From the NCBI GenBank assembly GCA_036675035.1, contig JAKFFO010000155.1, forward strand, positions 25,469-89,468: DNA of 64,000 nucleotides. Reading direction: 5' to 3'. The notes beneath the pieces were generated by a model. The model was not told where the DNA came from and searched no databases. It was given only the letters and a program-made list of their open reading frames with translations. A program made the translations under genes and the position numbers. Source of the stretch: MESE01 sp036675035. Lineage in GTDB: Bacteria; Pseudomonadota; Gammaproteobacteria; Burkholderiales; Burkholderiaceae_D. Positions 59,852 through 64,000 of the stretch are shown here, one piece after another; within the stretch, counting starts at the first letter, position 1; each line of letters begins with the position of its first letter.

Positions 59852-60493
59852 ATGTCATCGCCAATCATCGTCGATCGCGGCCTCGAGCACTATCCCGAAA
59901 CCTTCGCCGCGATGCGCGCCTTTACCGACAACCGCACCGCGAATACCCCGGACGAATTGTGGATAGTCGAGCACCCGCCGGTATTCACGCTGGGCCTCGG
60001 CGCCGATCCGTCCCATGTACTCGATCCGCATTCGATTCCGATAGTGCAGACCGATCGCGGCGGCGAAGTTACCTATCACGGGCCGGGGCAGGCGATCGTT
60101 TATCTGCTGATCGACTTGCGGCGCAATAAAGCGGGCGGACGGTTATTGGCGCGCGAATTCGTTCATCAGATCGAGCAGGCGGTAATCGACGTTCTGGCGG
60201 CGTATAATCTTGAAGGCGCGCGCAAGCCGGGAGCGCCGGGAATTTACATGGCGAGCGGTCGCTGGCAAAACGCGAAGATCGCCGCGCTCGGCTTGAAAGT
60301 ACGCGGTAACGGCTGCACTTATCACGGAGTGGCGCTGAACGTTGCAATGGATTTGACCCCTTTTTCGTGGATCAACCCATGCGGCTATGAAGGTTTGGCA
60401 ACCATCGACATGCGAACTGTCGGGGTTGAAATCGCTCTTCCGGACATGCAGTCGGCGCTTGCTCAAAAGCTGGCGGTACGATTGGCAAAATGA
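59852..60493 (+). CDS. lipB: octanoyltransferase
   Basis: 213 residues from ATG 59852. Family motifs [23 protein letters not shown] (catalytic Lys) and INPCGYEGL (catalytic Cys) are all present. Moves octanoate from ACP to lipoyl domains. Followed after 82 bases by lipA. Confidence 0.96.
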   Translation: MSSPIIVDRGLEHYPETFAAMRAFTDNRTANTPDELWIVEHPPVFTLGLGADPSHVLDPHSIPIVQTDRGGEVTYHGPGQAIVYLLIDLRRNKAGGRLLAREFVHQIEQAVIDVLAAYNLEGARKPGAPGIYMASGRWQNAKIAALGLKVRGNGCTYHGVALNVAMDLTPFSWINPCGYEGLATIDMRTVGVEIALPDMQSALAQKLAVRLAK

Positions 60494-60575
60494 AAACGTC
60501 CCTTGCGAAGCCGGCACTGTTGACTCAATGCGCAAAGGCCCCGCTGGAACGAACTGACAGGAAGCATTCTGCAAC

Positions 60576-61550
60576 ATGACACTCGAAAAAGAATCACTCG
60601 CGTCATCAACCTATAATCCAAGCGAAAAGCAAAAAGGCGCCGGCAAGACTGCGCGTATCCCGATCAAGATTATCCCGGCCGAAAGATTGCCGAAACCTGA
60701 ATGGATCCGGGTCAAGGCAGCCTCTCCTTCGACCCGCTTCTACGAAATCAAGGATATTCTGCGCGCCAACAAGCTGGTGACGGTGTGCGAAGAAGCATCG
60801 TGTCCCAATATCGGCGAATGTTTTGGAAAAGGTACCGCGACCTTCATGATCATGGGCGACAAATGCACACGGCGCTGCCCGTTCTGCGATGTCGGCCACG
60901 GCCGCCCCGATCCGCTCGATGCGGACGAGCCGGAAAATCTCGCGAAAACCATTGCAGCGCTGAAGCTCAATTATGTCGTGATCACGTCGGTCGATCGGGA
61001 CGACCTGCGCGATGGCGGCGCCGGACATTTCGCGGCTTGCATCAAGCGCGTGCGCGAACTGTCGCCGGCGACGAAAATCGAAATTCTGACGCCGGACTTT
61101 CGCGGACGTGCGGATCGCGCGCTCGAGATCTTGCAGGCTACACCGCCGGACGTGATGAATCACAACCTTGAGACCGTGCCACGCTTGTACAAGGAGGCAC
61201 GCCCGGGTTCGGACTACGCCTATTCGCTTAATCTGCTCAAGCGTTTCAAGGCGCTGCATCCGGAGATCCCGACCAAGTCCGGCATCATGGTGGGGTTAGG
61301 CGAAACCGATGAAGAGATCTTGCAAGTGATGCGCGACCTGCGTGCGCACGATGTCGATATGCTGACCATCGGACAATACCTGATGCCGAGCGGTGATCAT
61401 CTGCCGGTGCGGCGTTATGTGCATCCTGATACATTCAAGATGTTTGAGGAAGAAGCGTACAAGATGGGGTTCGTGCATGCGGCAGTCGGCGCGATGGTGC
61501 GCAGTTCCTACCATGCCGACCAGCAGGCGTACGAAGCGGGTATCGGTTGA
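60576..61550 (+). CDS. lipA: lipoyl synthase
   Basis: 324 residues. Radical-SAM cluster CTRRCPFC and the auxiliary cluster ligands in [12 protein letters not shown] are complete, with the C-terminal RSSYHAD (conserved Ser). Inserts sulphur into octanoyl groups, using SAM made by MetK. Ends at a shared terminator. Confidence 0.97.
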   Translation: MTLEKESLASSTYNPSEKQKGAGKTARIPIKIIPAERLPKPEWIRVKAASPSTRFYEIKDILRANKLVTVCEEASCPNIGECFGKGTATFMIMGDKCTRRCPFCDVGHGRPDPLDADEPENLAKTIAALKLNYVVITSVDRDDLRDGGAGHFAACIKRVRELSPATKIEILTPDFRGRADRALEILQATPPDVMNHNLETVPRLYKEARPGSDYAYSLNLLKRFKALHPEIPTKSGIMVGLGETDEEILQVMRDLRAHDVDMLTIGQYLMPSGDHLPVRRYVHPDTFKMFEEEAYKMGFVHAAVGAMVRSSYHADQQAYEAGIG

Positions 61551-61593
61551 CGCAAGTGCAAATATCCGACCTTGAGCGACGCCGGTAAAAATA

Positions 61594-61620
61594 AAAAAGG
61601 CCCTGAATGGGCCTTTTTTA
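61594..61620. terminator. bidirectional intrinsic terminator between lipA and the thioredoxin-like gene
   Basis: AAAAAAGGCCC, loop TGAAT, GGGCCTTTTTT. A- and T-runs flank the stem on both sides, so it can stop transcription from either strand of the convergent genes. Confidence 0.9.
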
Positions 61621-61640
61621 TTGACTGCTCCTGAAGCGTG

Positions 61641-62168
61641 TTAAGCCGCCAGTTCCTTTTCCAGCAACTGATGCAACACTGGGAACTCCGGCTCACCGAC
61701 ATAGCGCTTGATGATATTGCCTTTCTTGTCAATCACGAAGGTGGTGGGTGTCAGCTTTACGTCGCCAAACGATTTCGCCAGTTCACCCTGCGTGTCGAGC
61801 GCGACCTGAAACGGCAGACTGCGCGTCTGCACGTAATTCAACACATAGTTCGGCGGATCGTAGCTCATCGCAACCGCAACGAATTCCAGTCCCTGATCCT
61901 TATACTTGTTGTAAGTCGCGACCATCTGCGGCATTTCCTTGATGCATGTCACGCACGATGTCGCCCAGAAATTCACCATCACGACCTTGCCGCGCAGACT
62001 TTGCGATGTGATTTTTTCACCATTCAGATTGGTGAAGGTGACCTGGGGCGCAGCTTCGCGGGCCGAAAAAGAAAAATACCCGGCAACCGCAACCGCGACG
62101 ACCACCATCCCCGCCAGAATCCGGATCCACGTACGTTTCGGGGAGGAAGTAGATGTTTCAGCTTGCAT
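61641..62168 (-). CDS. membrane-anchored thioredoxin-like protein (TlpA/ResA type)
   Basis: 175 residues. N-terminal membrane anchor (about 14-34), then a thioredoxin fold with active site CVTC in WATSCVTCIKEMP and TPTTFVIDKKG. Periplasmic reductant for disulphides, for example in cytochrome c maturation; partner not known from context. Minus strand, ahead of lipA end to end. Confidence 0.9.
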   Translation of the reverse strand: MQAETSTSSPKRTWIRILAGMVVVAVAVAGYFSFSAREAAPQVTFTNLNGEKITSQSLRGKVVMVNFWATSCVTCIKEMPQMVATYNKYKDQGLEFVAVAMSYDPPNYVLNYVQTRSLPFQVALDTQGELAKSFGDVKLTPTTFVIDKKGNIIKRYVGEPEFPVLHQLLEKELAA

Positions 62169-62260
62169 GGTCTTCCTGACATTTGCTCTGCATATTGGAT
62201 GCGAACATTATAGTCATTTCAGTGAGCCGGCGCCGAGGGTCTTCAGTCACGTCAATCTGG

Positions 62261-62701
62261 CTATGGACGCAAATAAACAAACCCTTCTCGTGCCTGCAAT
62301 CGCGCGACTTCCACTACACCGGAGGGGACCAGTTTCGCTTCCGGAACGACCCGCGACACCGGGATTTCGTGGGCCGTCAGCGTATTGTTGCAAATTCGGA
62401 AATCCACGCCTTTTGCTTCGAGAGCGCTGACCTGGCTATCGAACGGTCTGCCGTTGCGGTCCTTGGCTCCGGCAAGCAGAAACCTGATTCCGTCACCGAG
62501 CGCAACCACAACGATTCTCGCGTCCGGGTCGCCGCGCAGATGGTTGCGAATATTCGCCATCGCGCGTGAAGCCTGGTCAATTCCATCGGCCAGGTGATAT
62601 ACCACCTTGACCTGCTCCGCAGCGGTAGTTGCCGCACCGGCATTGATGGCAAATGCAAACAGGCTGAACAAAAACACCTTTGAAAGGGAAATCATTTTCA
62701 T
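62261..62701 (-). CDS. exported DsrE-family protein
   Basis: 146 residues. Signal peptide about 1-23 (INAGA). DsrE-like core with VKVVYHLADG, RAMANIRNHL, IVVVALGDGIRFLL and VPSGVVEVARLQAREGFVY. One Cys (RICNNTL) at the usual place. Sulphur-related role suggested by the family, unproven. Probably same transcript as the thioredoxin-like gene. Confidence 0.87.
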   Translation of the reverse strand: MKMISLSKVFLFSLFAFAINAGAATTAAEQVKVVYHLADGIDQASRAMANIRNHLRGDPDARIVVVALGDGIRFLLAGAKDRNGRPFDSQVSALEAKGVDFRICNNTLTAHEIPVSRVVPEAKLVPSGVVEVARLQAREGFVYLRP

Positions 62702-62891
62702 CTTGAAATTCTCCGGACGGATAGGGGCACGGACATTATTGCACTGCTCGATCTACCGTGCCGGAACTGGTCCCGATGCTTGAACGTTTCTTCGCGCTGG
62801 ACCGCAGATTTCCTGCATGCCTGCCGGGCAGCGCATCACTGATCTTTACGAGTTCATCCGCGAGGACGTCTTCGCAATCGGCTCAGTATCT

Positions 62892-64000
62892 TTACAGGAA
62901 ATCCGCGTATGTTGCCGTCACGGCGGGCGGAATCGGCGCATCCAGCGCGGCGCAAATTGCACGAAGTATGTCGGCTGCGGCTGCAGCAAGCTTGTCATCT
63001 CCACCGGCCGTTGCAAGCAGCGCTTTGATCAATGCCGGTTTGGCCAGCGGCGCAAGCCGGTTGGCACGATCCAGTGCATTCCTTGCGCTGGAAAACCCGA
63101 TTGCGGATACGGAGCATAAATCGTCGGCAGACAATCCGAGCTCCGGGCAGCGCTCGGCGCCGCGCATGAATGCCTGCACCGGCGTTTCGTGCCGATCCAT
63201 CGCGCCGGCTGACGCCGCCACGTGCGCCACCAGAGACAGCAATAGCGCGCATTCGCTTTTCAGCTCGCCGATTGCGCGGAACTCCACTGGTACGGCGCGT
63301 CCCGCATGCGGGTCAAGGCGGCGCGCCAGTACGGTTTGCAACACGAATTCCGCAAGCGTGATTTTATTGTCCGCGGCAATCAGCTTGTCGACCGTTGCCA
63401 GCAGTATCGCTCGTTCCGTTTGCGGCAGTTGCCGGAGCGCGGGCATCGCCAGATCCAGCAATGGCAGGCGCGCGCTTTTGGGAAGGCTGTCAACGGATTC
63501 AGCCAGATGCCCGACGAATGCCGCTTGCTGCGGCACCTCGGCCCGCAAGACCGCCATCTGAACATCGCGCTGCGCATCCCTCTCCAATAGCAACGCATAC
63601 ACGACGGCGCCGGCAGCCTCGGGATCGTGCAGTGCGCTTTCGAGCTCCGGCGCAAGGTGTGCGGCACCGGCCAGGCCGTAGCCGGGCCCGGCCGATGAAA
63701 TAGCGACCGGCGCGATCGCCGGCGCCCCCACTGCGCCGGCAAACCCCGAAGCGACATACGGAATATCCGGCAACGGTTCTGCGTTGGCAACTTCCTGCGC
63801 GAGCTCGGGCGCATCAAGCAGGCCGACGTTTTTGCCAAAGATGCGGCGCAAGCGTTCGGGAATCGGTGGATGGGTCGCAAACATGCCGGACAGCAGACTC
63901 GGTTTGACCGCGCTTAAAAACAAATGCGACAGATGTTCCGCGTTGGGATGATGAATGCGCGCAGTCGACTCCGCATTGCGCGACAATCCGCCAATTTTAC
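62892..64000 (-). CDS. M48-family membrane metalloprotease, N-terminal part beyond window
   Basis: The frame is open to the window end, so the start lies outside. Visible part (369 codons) has the M48 C-terminal peptidase features: GGLSRNAESTARIHHPNAEHLSHLF and FATHPPIPERLRRI. The catalytic HExxH lies upstream, outside the window. A long Ala/Leu-rich region (about 80-340) follows the core. Membrane protease; substrate unknown. Confidence 0.87.
   Translation of the reverse strand, partial: KIGGLSRNAESTARIHHPNAEHLSHLFLSAVKPSLLSGMFATHPPIPERLRRIFGKNVGLLDAPELAQEVANAEPLPDIPYVASGFAGAVGAPAIAPVAISSAGPGYGLAGAAHLAPELESALHDPEAAGAVVYALLLERDAQRDVQMAVLRAEVPQQAAFVGHLAESVDSLPKSARLPLLDLAMPALRQLPQTERAILLATVDKLIAADNKITLAEFVLQTVLARRLDPHAGRAVPVEFRAIGELKSECALLLSLVAHVAASAGAMDRHETPVQAFMRGAERCPELGLSADDLCSVSAIGFSSARNALDRANRLAPLAKPALIKALLATAGGDDKLAAAAADILRAICAALDAPIPPAVTATYADFL

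Overview
The window is a 64 kb stretch of a chromosome from a betaproteobacterium, most likely order Burkholderiales and plausibly family Oxalobacteraceae. This rests on gene order and protein character, not on a database search. Supporting blocks are metK-lpxL-lpxL-dapF-DUF484-xerC, hslV-hslU, gpmA-envC-ctpA-moeB, yibN-grxC-secB-gpsA, argB-HAD phosphatase-slmA, birA-coaX-SPOR and dacC-dat-ybeD-lipB-lipA, plus a DksA with a Lys/Ala-rich leader. Coding density is high. I saw no rRNA, tRNA, CRISPR array, prophage or intact insertion sequence.

Layout. 1-11.3 kb: metK (cut by the window start; it has a long structured leader), two lipid A acyltransferase paralogues, a very large kinase/ATPase/GAF/GGDEF signalling gene on the opposite strand that is split by an in-frame TAG, then dapF, DUF484 and xerC. 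11.4-17 kb: a zinc-homeostasis block with a Zur-type repressor, a COG0523 GTPase, a cysteine-poor DksA, a DUF2946 protein and a ZnuD-like TonB receptor. 17-20.6 kb: a duplicated STAS protein and the HslVU protease. 20.7-32.6 kb: a complete set of core type II secretion genes on the minus strand, transcribed in the order G-H-I-J-K-L-M-N-D-E-F-C. 33-36.3 kb: a cupin, gpsA, an SH3 protein, secB, grxC and a rhodanese. 36.4-43.9 kb: gpmA, an EnvC-like factor, a CtpA-like protease, MoeB/ThiF, two convergent EamA transporters and slmA. 43.9-49.4 kb: a HAD phosphatase, argB, an ECF sigma/zinc-finger anti-sigma/Cys-rich trio, a SPOR protein, coaX and birA. 49.5-54.1 kb: a Mla-type lipid transporter with an auxiliary lipoprotein and a VanZ protein. 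54.1-64 kb: a 2Fe-2S protein, a hydrolase, dacC, a D-amino-acid aminotransferase, ybeD, a LysR/DUF2917/rhodanese insert, lipB, lipA, a thioredoxin-like protein, a DsrE protein and a partial M48 protease.

Envelope work dominates: lipid A acylation, secretion, lipid transport, peptidoglycan hydrolysis and its activation, and proteolysis. The zinc block reads as one physiological unit, because the regions upstream of zur and of the receptor share the same GCAAC-N3-GTTGC palindrome.

The signals I find least explained are: (a) a metK leader in which the ribosome-binding site is locked in an 8-bp helix with an alternative overlapping pairing; (b) two diverged copies, 162 and 165 bp, of a fold-back repeat with compensatory changes in the stem, each abutting a stop codon; (c) the single in-frame TAG inside the giant sensor gene; and (d) an ECF sigma factor with two tiny Cys-rich partners. 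No single locus is clearly an unknown defence or biosynthetic system.
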